Origin: Clostridium sp. UBA6758
GTDB taxonomy: Bacteria > Bacillota > Clostridia > Clostridiales > Clostridiaceae
Length of the DNA: 5,830 nucleotides
Direction: 5' to 3'
Assembly (NCBI GenBank): GCA_002453475.1
Contig: DKGY01000034.1
Coordinates: forward strand, 41,001-46,830
The position numbers were made by a program, and so were the translations under genes. Shown piece by piece: positions 1 to 5,830 of this stretch (position 1 is the first letter of the stretch; each line of letters opens with the position of its first letter). The notes below the pieces were generated by a model. The model made no database searches and was not told the origin of the DNA. It saw only the letters and a program-made list of their open reading frames with translations.

Positions 1-911
1 ACTATACCTATTGGTCCTGAGGTGAATGCTACAGATATATTTACCTGAGCTCCCACTAATACAAAGAGTAGAATTTCTGCAAATATCCATAATTGATTAA
101 GCCCTTGAGAGAGAGGAGCAGCGACTTTAGGGAGTTTCTCTGTAAGAATAAAGCCAATGGTCATAACTCCTAAAAGACTTGCAATTAATACTTTATCTTT
201 AAAGATAGTTTCTAAGGTAGTTAAAAGTATAGAAAAAGCTAGAACAATTAGTATCTTTTTAACCACATTAATACTAAACTTCTTAAATAAGTATATAATA
301 ATAAAACCTAATATTAATCCCAGTCCTATTCCTAATATTATGGAAAGTGGTATTTGTAAAAGTTGAGAAGCTAGATTAACACTTTTACCAGCATACAAAG
401 CAAGGCAGCTAGTTAATATAGTGATTGCAAATACATCATCAATTGAAGCACCAGCTAGTATTAAAGTAGGAATACTCTTATTAGTTCCAATTTTATTATC
501 TATAAGATTGATCATTTGAGGTACAACCACAGCAGGAGATACAGCTGCAATTATAAAGCCAAGAATTCCTCCTTGGATAAAGGTGAAGCCTAATAGTTTA
601 GTAGCGGTAAAAGCTATAGCAAAACCTTCTAATATTCCAGGTATACAACTCATTTTTATTGCCGGTTTTCCAATTTTCTTTAAATCAGATGTTTTTATTC
701 CTAGACCAGCTCTTAATAAAATAACAATAAGTGCTATTTTGCGTAAATCAGGAGAGATATTTAGTAAATCTCCATGGATTAAATTAAATCCGTAGGGACC
801 TATAGTAATTCCTAAAATTAACATACCTAGAAGTCCAGGAAGTTTAATTTTTTCAAGTATGAAGTTAGAAACAATAGCAAGTAATATGATGATCGCTATA
901 CTAGTAGCCAT
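1..911 (-). CDS. Cation/proton antiporter (Na+/H+ exchanger family), 3' end outside the window
   Basis: Integral membrane antiporter that should exchange protons for Na+ or K+ across the cytoplasmic membrane. The minus frame is open from ATG 911-909 to the window edge, giving 303 residues; family members run to about 380-400, so roughly the last quarter is missing. About ten hydrophobic segments are visible (for example near residues 2-19, 24-43, 112-131, 148-170, 186-208, 217-234 and 273-290). Near residues 152-163 there is a LAGASIDDVFAI motif; D158 and D159 match the paired acidic residues of the ion-binding helix in NapA/CPA2-type exchangers of the Na_H_Exchanger fold. LRAGLG near 66-71 also fits the family. 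The start is fixed by AGGAGG at 923-918, six bases before the ATG. A fluoride riboswitch and terminator lie upstream, so expression is predicted to be fluoride-induced. The transported cation cannot be told from sequence. Family call strong; subfamily moderate. Confidence 0.9.
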   Translation of the reverse strand, partial: MATSIAIIILLAIVSNFILEKIKLPGLLGMLILGITIGPYGFNLIHGDLLNISPDLRKIALIVILLRAGLGIKTSDLKKIGKPAIKMSCIPGILEGFAIAFTATKLLGFTFIQGGILGFIIAAVSPAVVVPQMINLIDNKIGTNKSIPTLILAGASIDDVFAITILTSCLALYAGKSVNLASQLLQIPLSIILGIGLGLILGFIIIYLFKKFSINVVKKILIVLAFSILLTTLETIFKDKVLIASLLGVMTIGFILTEKLPKVAAPLSQGLNQLWIFAEILLFVLVGAQVNISVAFTSGPIGI

Positions 912-1014
912 GATAGTCCTCCTTTTTAAATTTAAATTTTACGCTATGAAGATAAAGATAATAAACATATGAATTATTAATATTAAATTAAAATAGTTTA
1001 ATTGTTTTAGACAT

Positions 1015-1057
1015 AAAAAATCTCCTACAGAAACACCCATAGCGTTGTCTGTAGGAG
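1015..1057 (-). terminator. Riboswitch-controlled intrinsic terminator in the antiporter leader
   Basis: On the minus strand CTCCTACAGA (1057-1048) pairs perfectly over 10 bp with TCTGTAGGAG (1031-1022), with a 16-nt loop that can add three more pairs (AAC/GTT) past one bulged base. The stem is followed by one A and then six T (1020-1015), the form of a Rho-independent terminator. Its 5' arm reuses the 3' strand of the aptamer's long helix (1057-1054), so the aptamer and the terminator cannot form together. Predicted logic: without fluoride the hairpin forms and transcription stops; with fluoride the aptamer holds the strand and RNA polymerase reads through. The remaining leader, 1014-924, is AT-rich with no other clear element. 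Confidence 0.92.
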
Positions 1058-1093
1058 TCATTAGCAATTGCGGTTAAGGTGAACTCCATCACC
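1049..1093 (-). promoter_or_regulatory. Fluoride riboswitch aptamer (crcB motif)
   Basis: Read on the minus strand, the element starts GGTGATGGAGTTCACC, continues TTAACCGC, and ends GCTAATGACTCCTACAG, matching the crcB/fluoride aptamer in order and spacing. One helix pairs GGTG (1093-1090) with CACC (1081-1078). The second pairs GGAGT (1087-1083) with ACTCC (1058-1054). The two are interleaved, giving the pseudoknot known for this class. By alignment with the Thermotoga petrophila aptamer (from memory), the fluoride/Mg2+-coordinating phosphates fall at A1089, U1088, G1087, U1060 and G1059, and the conserved CCUAC tail is at 1055-1051. The internal hairpin is very short (GC-AATT-GC, 1071-1064). 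The motif CTGATG of well-studied aptamers reads CTAATG here. It sits in the leader of the antiporter gene and overlaps a terminator, so it should be an ON switch. Confidence 0.95.
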
Positions 1094-1108
1094 ATAAATT
1101 ATGTTTTT

Positions 1109-1137
1109 AGTATATCAATGTTTAAAAATAAAATCAA
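1109..1137 (-). promoter_or_regulatory. Sigma-A-type promoter for the riboswitch and antiporter
   Basis: On the minus strand a -35 box TTGATT (1137-1132) is separated by exactly 17 bases from a -10 box TATACT (1114-1109). Each differs from consensus at one position. Transcription would start near 1102, about 8-10 bases before the first aptamer base at 1093, which is the right place for a 5'-leader riboswitch. The predicted untranslated leader is about 190 nt. The agreement of promoter, aptamer, terminator and ribosome binding site on one strand supports the call. Confidence 0.8.
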
Positions 1138-1168
1138 TATTTAAAAGTATAAAACTTTACGGAAAATT

Positions 1169-1191
1169 AAAATTTCGATACACGAAATTTT
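1169..1191. repeat. Perfect 9-bp palindrome, candidate operator between divergent promoters
   Basis: AAAATTTCG (1169-1177) and CGAAATTTT (1183-1191) form a perfect inverted repeat with a 5-bp spacer. It lies upstream of the antiporter promoter (which fires leftward from 1137) and abuts or overlaps the -35 box proposed for the M42 gene at 1191-1196. Placement and dyad symmetry suit a repressor or activator site. It could also form a weak AT-rich hairpin in RNA, but no gene ends here, so a terminator role is unlikely. No regulator is identified, and AT-rich palindromes arise by chance more often in such DNA. Confidence 0.4.
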
Positions 1192-1220
1192 TGTAGAGTT
1201 TTATAGAATATTATGATAAT
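1191..1220 (+). promoter_or_regulatory. Candidate promoter for the M42 peptidase gene
   Basis: A -35-like TTGTAG (1191-1196) lies 18 bases before a -10-like GATAAT (1215-1220). An overlapping TATGAT at 1212-1217 is an alternative -10 with a shorter 15-base spacer. The start would fall near 1227, giving a leader of about 38 nt before the ATG at 1265. The match is moderate, and AT-rich DNA offers several similar hexamers. Confidence 0.45.
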
Positions 1221-1264
1221 ATGATAAATATAGAATAAATTTACATATATAAGGGGGAAATGTT

Positions 1265-2269
1265 ATGTTATTAGAAAAATTAATCAATGCCTTTGGTGTT
1301 AGTGGATATGAAAAAGAAATAAGAAGTGTAATAAGAGAAGAAATTAAGAATTTAGCAGATGAAATTACTGTAGATGCTCTTGGAAATTTAATCGTATACA
1401 AATCTGGAATTGGAGAGAATAAGAAAAAAATTATGGCTTCTGCTCACATGGATGAGATAGGGTTTCAAGTTGTAAAAATAGAAGATAAGGGGAATATTAG
1501 AGTTAGAGCATTAGGTGGAATTCCGGTTATTTGTACATCTATGAATAGAGTTAAGTTTAGAAATGGAATAATTGGACTAGTAGCTAGCACAATTAAGGAA
1601 AAAGAATTAACTACAGATACTAAAAAATTATATATCGATATTGGAGCTAGTAGTAAAGAAGAAGCAGAAAAATATCTTAAAGTTGGAGATGTAGCATCAT
1701 ATGTTGGGGACTAGGTAGAACTTAAAGAAAACAATATAACAGGTAAAGCGCTAGACGATAGAATTGGATGCTATATATTAGTGGAAGCCTTAAAGAAAAT
1801 CAATAGACCATATAATGATTTATATTTTGTATTTTCAACTCAAGAAGAAGTTGGTCTTAGAGGAGCTACTGTTGCAGCAAATAGAATTAATCCAGACTTA
1901 GGAATAGCTTTAGATGTTACAATAGCGCATGATTTTCCTAATTGCCCAGAAGGTAGTAATAAAGTTGGGGGAGGAACAGCGATTAAGGTTTCAGATGGTT
2001 CAGTTATTTGCAATGAATACTTAGTAGAAGAAATGGTTAATTGTGCTAAGGAAAATAACATTAAATATCAATTGGATGTTATTGATGGCGGGGGTACAGA
2101 TGCAGGAGCTATCAATAAATCTAACTTTGGAGTTAGGGCCACAGGTATATCAGTAGCGACTAGATATGTACATGGACCGAATGCGTTAATAAGTATGGAT
2201 GATACTAATGCATCTATTGAGCTTTTAGCTAAATATGTAGATAGAGAGTTTGATTTTGATGAAGAATAG
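1265..2269 (+). pseudogene. M42-family metallo-aminopeptidase interrupted by an in-frame TAG
   Basis: Relative of the cytoplasmic di-metal (Zn/Co) M42 aminopeptidases (TET, FrvX, YsdC, CelM type) that trim residues from short peptides. The frame spans 334 codons, a normal family length, but codon 150 (1712-1714) is TAG. Before it lies AHMDEIGF with H61 and D63. After it, in the same frame, come GKALDDR (D164/D165), TQEEVGLRGA (E194 probable general base, E195 ligand), ALDVT (D217), GGGTDAG (D279) and YVHGP (H303). The expected metal ligands and catalytic glutamate are thus all kept, and no frameshift is present. Termination would leave a 149-residue fragment without most of the active site. 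No ATG, GTG or TTG in this frame lies between the stop and ALDDR (the first is GTG 1781), so restarting cannot rescue the enzyme. AGGGGGA at 1252-1258 sets the start at 1265. Recent nonsense mutation, stop suppression or a base-call error are all possible. Confidence 0.88.
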
Positions 2270-2341
2270 ATCATAGGTAATATTAAGATAAAACTATATT
2301 GTATGAAAAATTATATGAGAATAGAAATTTTATAATAAATA

Positions 2342-2375
2342 AGGGAGTTGTCTCAAAATTAGGGGATAACTCCTT
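2342..2375 (+). terminator. Stem-loop after the M42 gene, possible weak terminator
   Basis: GGAGTTGTC (2344-2352) pairs with GATAACTCC (2365-2373) over 9 bp including one G-T wobble, with a 12-nt loop. AA/TT pairs (2341-2342 with 2374-2375) extend it across one bulged G. Only three T follow before GATC, so the U-tract is poor. It is the only clear hairpin between the M42 and prolyl oligopeptidase genes and may end the upstream transcript. Alternatively, since a perfect TATAAT hexamer lies at 2331-2336 just before it (without a good -35), it could be a 5' leader hairpin of the next gene. Confidence 0.45.
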
Positions 2376-2424
2376 TGATCAAGTAGTATATTTGTTAGTT
2401 TATTTTTAGATTAAGGAGGATAAT

Positions 2425-4482
2425 ATGAAAAAAGATAATGTAATTGAAAACTATCATGGTACTGAAATATACGATCCATATAGATGGCTAGAGGATATTG
2501 ACAGTGATGAAACTCAACAGTTTGTGAGAAAGCATAATGAAAAATGCGAGAAGTTTATAAGAAGTTATGAAGGTTATGAAGATATAAAGGAAGAGATAAC
2601 TCGTCATAGTAATTATGATAAAGGTAGCTGCCCCATAAAACAAGGTGACTACTATTACTTCTTATATAAAGATACAAATGAGAATCAACCAAGATTATGC
2701 AGAGCAAAGAATTTAAAGGAGGCTAAAGAGGAACTAGTAAATCCTAATGAATTATCAGAAGATGGAACTAGTGCTATAACTGGATTTTGGGTCAATGAAA
2801 ATAAAAATATTCTTGCCTATGCTATATCTGAGAAGGGAAGTGACTGGCAAACTATATATTTTTTAGATATGAATAGCAAAAAGTTATTGTCAGATATATT
2901 AACATGGTGTAAGTTTACAAGTTTTAACTGGTTACCAGATGGAGAAAGTGCGATTTATACTAGATATCCAGAGGCATATGATGTAAATGATCATAGAATT
3001 ACTTTTCATAACATGATTTCTATACACAGGCTAGGAACTAAACAAATAGAAGATAAAAATGTAATTGATGGTGAAAAGAAAAGTGAGTATTCCTATAGTC
3101 TTAAAGTAACAAAAGATAAAAGCTATATACTAATGTATAGAAATAAACCCTTTGGTATAGGCTCATTAAGAATAGTCAATTTAAGCGAAAATAATTTAAC
3201 TGAAGGAGAAAGTATAAGCAAATTAAGAGAAGACGACTTTAAGATGTTTATAGATGAAAAGGATGAGGCCTTTGAGTTTTTAGGAAATCAGGGTGAAAAG
3301 TTTTATTTTTTAACAGATTATAGTGCTCCAAACAAGAGAATCATTGAAATAGATATAAATAATAGTAATGAATCAAATTGGATAGATATTGTAAAAGAGA
3401 ATATTAATATACCTATAGAAAGTGCTATATATACAGAAAATAGTATAGTGATTATAATGATGGAGCATGGTCATCACAAGATATATCTATATAGTCTTAA
3501 GAGTAACAGTATGGAAGAGATAAAGTTGCCTGCATTAGGAGCCATTGATGATTTAACTTATGATGGAGAAGATAACATATACTTAAGTTTTTCATCTTTC
3601 TTTATACCTACAACTATTTTAAAAGTAAATGAGACCAGTAAGAATGTAGAAAAAATATGGTATCCTTATTTTGATATTGATTTTGAAGATTTTATAACAG
3701 AACAAGTCTTTGTTTCTTCTAAGGATGGTACTAAAATACCTATGTTTATAAATAGAAGAAAAGATACAAAGCTTAATGGTGAAAATAGAGTTGTTCTTTA
3801 TGCATATGGTGGATTTAACTTAAATAGAATACCTGAATTCAGAATTCCAGAAGTGATATTTATAAAAAGAGGAGGAATTTATGCGGTAGCAAATATTAGA
3901 GGAGGAAATGAGTATGGAGAGAGTTGGCATAGAGATGGAATGCTTGATAAAAAACAGAATTGTTTTGATGATTTTATAAGTTGTGGGGAGTGGCTTATAG
4001 AAAATAAGTATACTAACAACAAAAAGTTAGCTATAAGAGGAAGAAGCAATGGAGGACTACTTACTGCTAGTTGTATGGTGCAAAGACCAGAATTATTTGG
4101 AGCTGTTATTTCTCAAGTTCCAGTCATAGATATGCTCAGGTATCATAAGTTTACCGTGGGTAGGTATTGGATACCAGAGTATGGAGATAGTGAAAGAAAT
4201 AAAGAGGATTTTTATAATATGATAAAATATTCTCCTCTTCACAATATTAGATATGGAACTATATATCCACCTATTTTGATATCCACAGGAGATAAGGATG
4301 ATAGAGTATTACCTTGTCACTCTTACAAATTTGCAGCTACACTAGAAGAAGTTACACCAGTACCTGATAGAGTATTTCTAAGAGTTGAAAAAGATGCTGG
4401 ACATGGTCAAGGAAAACCTGTATTAAAACTTATAGAAATTGAGGCTGATATATATAGTTTTGTAGAAAAGGTATTAGGTTAA
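2425..4482 (+). CDS. Prolyl oligopeptidase (S9A serine peptidase)
   Basis: Cytoplasmic serine peptidase that cleaves short peptides on the carboxyl side of proline. It has 685 residues, near the usual 690-710. The N-terminus carries the family signature YHGTEIYDPYRWLED (residues 10-24). A region of about 70-420 corresponds to the gating beta-propeller, and the alpha/beta-hydrolase domain follows from about 425. The catalytic triad is visible: S541 in GRSNGG, D625 in GDKDDRV and H660 in DAGHGQGKP. Y461 in YAYGGFN matches the oxyanion tyrosine, W582 the tryptophan that stacks on substrate proline, and R627 the substrate-binding arginine of porcine enzyme. There is no signal peptide or membrane segment, so it should stay in the cytosol. 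AAGGAGG at 2413-2419, five bases before ATG, fixes the start. It follows an M42 aminopeptidase gene by 155 nt, which fits a shared role in peptide catabolism, although the intervening stem-loop suggests separate transcription. The frame is intact. Confidence 0.95.
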   Translation: MKKDNVIENYHGTEIYDPYRWLEDIDSDETQQFVRKHNEKCEKFIRSYEGYEDIKEEITRHSNYDKGSCPIKQGDYYYFLYKDTNENQPRLCRAKNLKEAKEELVNPNELSEDGTSAITGFWVNENKNILAYAISEKGSDWQTIYFLDMNSKKLLSDILTWCKFTSFNWLPDGESAIYTRYPEAYDVNDHRITFHNMISIHRLGTKQIEDKNVIDGEKKSEYSYSLKVTKDKSYILMYRNKPFGIGSLRIVNLSENNLTEGESISKLREDDFKMFIDEKDEAFEFLGNQGEKFYFLTDYSAPNKRIIEIDINNSNESNWIDIVKENINIPIESAIYTENSIVIIMMEHGHHKIYLYSLKSNSMEEIKLPALGAIDDLTYDGEDNIYLSFSSFFIPTTILKVNETSKNVEKIWYPYFDIDFEDFITEQVFVSSKDGTKIPMFINRRKDTKLNGENRVVLYAYGGFNLNRIPEFRIPEVIFIKRGGIYAVANIRGGNEYGESWHRDGMLDKKQNCFDDFISCGEWLIENKYTNNKKLAIRGRSNGGLLTASCMVQRPELFGAVISQVPVIDMLRYHKFTVGRYWIPEYGDSERNKEDFYNMIKYSPLHNIRYGTIYPPILISTGDKDDRVLPCHSYKFAATLEEVTPVPDRVFLRVEKDAGHGQGKPVLKLIEIEADIYSFVEKVLG

Positions 4483-4588
4483 TACTAAATAAATTTCAAT
4501 ATAACTATAAAGTGATTTGTATTTACTTTGTTGATGAAATATAGGAAAATATATATTAAAGTAAAAAGAAATTAATAGGATTCTTAAG

Positions 4589-4618
4589 TTGTATACTAAA
4601 GTTTGATAGAAATATAAA
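4589..4618 (+). promoter_or_regulatory. Candidate promoter for the alcohol dehydrogenase gene
   Basis: TTGTAT (4589-4594) and TATAAA (4613-4618) are separated by 18 bases, within the 178-nt gap after the prolyl oligopeptidase stop. The start would be near 4625, about 36 nt before the ATG. The rest of the gap (4483-4588) is AT-rich; I see no convincing terminator in it. The match is modest and other AT-rich hexamers are nearby. Confidence 0.4.
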
Positions 4619-4660
4619 TTATATCTTAAAGATGATAGTAATATAAGAGGAGGAATAAAT

Positions 4661-5824
4661 ATGTTAAATTTTACACTTTATAATCCAACTAAATTAGTAT
4701 TTGGAGAAAATACTATAGAAAGTATAGGGGATCATTTAAGTAAATATGAAGTTAAAAAAGTATTAATAGTTTATGGAAAGGGCTCCATAATGAAAAATGG
4801 AGTTTATGATACTGTAGTACAGTCACTAAAGAAGCATAACATAGAGTTTATTGAGTTATCAGGAGTTAAGCCTAATCCGGTGTTATCAAAGGTTCAAGAA
4901 GGCATAAAACTAGCTAAAGAAAATAAGGTAGATGGAGTTTTAGCTGTAGGCGGAGGAAGTGTAATAGACTCATCTAAAGCTATAGCTGCAGGAGCTTGTT
5001 ATGAAGGCGATGTATGGGAGTTTTTTGAAGGTAAAGGAAAAGTTGAAGCCGCATTACCTCTATTTACTGTATTGACCCTTTCAGCTACAGGCTCCGAAAT
5101 GAATTCAGGTGGTGTTGTAACTAATGAAGAAGAAGGTAAAAAGTGGAGTTTTGGTTCTCCATTATTATATCCTAAGGTATCTATATTAGATCCTTCAGTT
5201 CAAAGATCTCTTCCAGCAAATCAAACAGCTAATGGAGCAATAGATGCTATAAGTCACGTATTTGAAGCATACTATGGCGGAACAGAAAGCACAGATATGC
5301 TTGATGAACTTTCAGAAGGAATTATTAGAACTGTAATTACTCATACTAGAGAATTATTAAAAGATAGTAATAATTATAAATCAAGGAGCGAGCTTGCTTT
5401 TGCAGCAACTCTTGCTTTAAATGGATTAAATGGAGTTGGTAGAAAAGGAGATTGGGCATCTCACTCCATAGAACACTCTCTTTCAGTACTTAATGACATT
5501 GCTCATGGTTCAGGTCTTGCTATAGTGATGCCTGCATGGATGAAATATGTTTACAAGGTAGATGTTAAGAAGTTTGCAAAATTTGCAAGCCGTGTATTTA
5601 ATATAAACGAGGGTAATGATGAAGAAAAGGCTCTAAAAGGAATAGAGTCACTAAGAAACTTCTACAAGGAAATAGGTGCCCCTATAACTTTAAAAGAGGT
5701 TGGAGTTAAGAACGAGGATTTAAGTTTTATAGCAGATAATGCTGCAATCCTTGCACCACTGGGAACTCTTAAACCTTTATATAGAGATGATATCTATAAA
5801 ATTCTAGAAATCGCCTTTGAATAA
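4661..5824 (+). CDS. Iron-dependent alcohol dehydrogenase, butanol dehydrogenase (BdhA/YqhD) type
   Basis: Group III metal-dependent alcohol dehydrogenase that reduces aldehydes such as butyraldehyde to alcohols in the cytosol, probably with NADPH. It has 387 residues, full length for the BdhA/BdhB/YqhD family. An N-terminal nucleotide-binding domain contains YGKGSIMKNGVYD (38-50), equivalent to the cofactor-phosphate loop of YqhD, and AVGGGSVIDSSKAIA (95-109). LTLSATGSEMNSGGVV (138-153) is a family block. Metal ligands by alignment with YqhD are D195 and H199 (AIDAISHVFEAYY), H268 and H282 (within GDWASHSIEHSLSVLNDIAHGSG); H272 is also conserved. AGGAGG at 4648-4653, seven bases before ATG, sets the start. 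It stands 178 nt after the peptidase gene with its own candidate promoter, so no functional link is required. In clostridia such enzymes serve solvent formation or aldehyde detoxification; the true substrate cannot be told from sequence. The frame is intact and ends in TAA six bases before the window end. Confidence 0.93.
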   Translation: MLNFTLYNPTKLVFGENTIESIGDHLSKYEVKKVLIVYGKGSIMKNGVYDTVVQSLKKHNIEFIELSGVKPNPVLSKVQEGIKLAKENKVDGVLAVGGGSVIDSSKAIAAGACYEGDVWEFFEGKGKVEAALPLFTVLTLSATGSEMNSGGVVTNEEEGKKWSFGSPLLYPKVSILDPSVQRSLPANQTANGAIDAISHVFEAYYGGTESTDMLDELSEGIIRTVITHTRELLKDSNNYKSRSELAFAATLALNGLNGVGRKGDWASHSIEHSLSVLNDIAHGSGLAIVMPAWMKYVYKVDVKKFAKFASRVFNINEGNDEEKALKGIESLRNFYKEIGAPITLKEVGVKNEDLSFIADNAAILAPLGTLKPLYRDDIYKILEIAFE

Positions 5825-5830
5825 AATTAG

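Noticed and set aside
157..795. Two plus-strand open frames (157-366 and 583-795) that could be small proteins.
   Set aside because: They lie antisense to the antiporter, whose minus frame is open throughout with clear membrane-protein character and a strong ribosome binding site; neither plus frame has a ribosome binding site or a recognisable motif.
923..939. AAATTTAAATTT palindromic stretch just upstream of the antiporter ribosome binding site.
   Set aside because: It is low-complexity A/T sequence that gives only weak pairing; nothing sets it apart from the AT-rich background.
1015..1057. The 10-bp inverted repeat as a plus-strand terminator, an IS end or a repeat element.
   Set aside because: A T-run follows it only on the minus strand, and its overlap with a recognisable fluoride aptamer explains it fully.
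1712..1714. The TAG as an encoded pyrrolysine.
   Set aside because: The family has no known pyrrolysine and no pyl gene is visible in the window; it is kept only as a remote option in the finding.
1781..2269. The second half of the M42 gene as an independent 162-residue protein starting at GTG 1781.
   Set aside because: There is no ribosome binding site before 1781, and such a start would lose the ALDDR metal-binding motif; it is the continuation of the interrupted gene.
1201..2274. Minus-strand open frames at 1201-1401, 1840-2061 and 2068-2274.
   Set aside because: They are antisense shadows of the M42 gene, which has conserved motifs on the plus strand.
2341..2376. The GGAGTTGTCTC hairpin as a remnant insertion-sequence end.
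   Set aside because: It loosely recalls ends of some IS families, but there is no transposase fragment, no second end and no target-site duplication nearby.

Overview
The window is AT-rich and reads like a low-GC Firmicute, most likely a Clostridium or close relative. The grounds are strong AGGAGG-type ribosome binding sites, AGA/ATA/TTA-rich codon use, sigma-A-like promoters, and a gene set (M42 aminopeptidase, cytoplasmic prolyl oligopeptidase, butanol-dehydrogenase-type iron alcohol dehydrogenase) typical of peptide-fermenting, solvent-forming anaerobes. Genus is inferred from style; no marker gene is present.

Layout. On the minus strand, 911 down to 1 encodes the first 303 residues of a cation/proton antiporter; its 3' end lies outside the window. 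Upstream of it, still on the minus strand, is a complete regulatory leader: a promoter (1109-1137), a fluoride (crcB-type) riboswitch aptamer (1093-1049) and an overlapping intrinsic terminator (1057-1015). The gene-free stretch 912-1264 is therefore mostly accounted for. Its other half holds a 9-bp perfect palindrome and a plausible plus-strand promoter for the divergent gene.

On the plus strand come three genes. First is an M42 metallo-aminopeptidase (1265-2269) interrupted by one in-frame TAG at codon 150, with all expected metal-site residues kept on either side. Second is an intact S9A prolyl oligopeptidase (2425-4482). Third is an intact iron-dependent, probably NADPH-linked, alcohol/butanol dehydrogenase (4661-5824). 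Gaps of 155 and 178 nt separate them, and each has its own strong ribosome binding site, so they look like a series of independently expressed genes rather than a tight operon.

Biology. The antiporter is predicted to be switched on by fluoride through antitermination, which would make it part of a fluoride/acid stress response. The two peptidases would act in cytoplasmic peptide breakdown, and the dehydrogenase in aldehyde reduction. I see no mobile element, CRISPR array, tRNA or rRNA. The two points most worth a second look are the fluoride-riboswitch control of an antiporter and the lone nonsense codon in the M42 gene. The riboswitch class itself is already known, and I found no convincing evidence of a wholly new system here.
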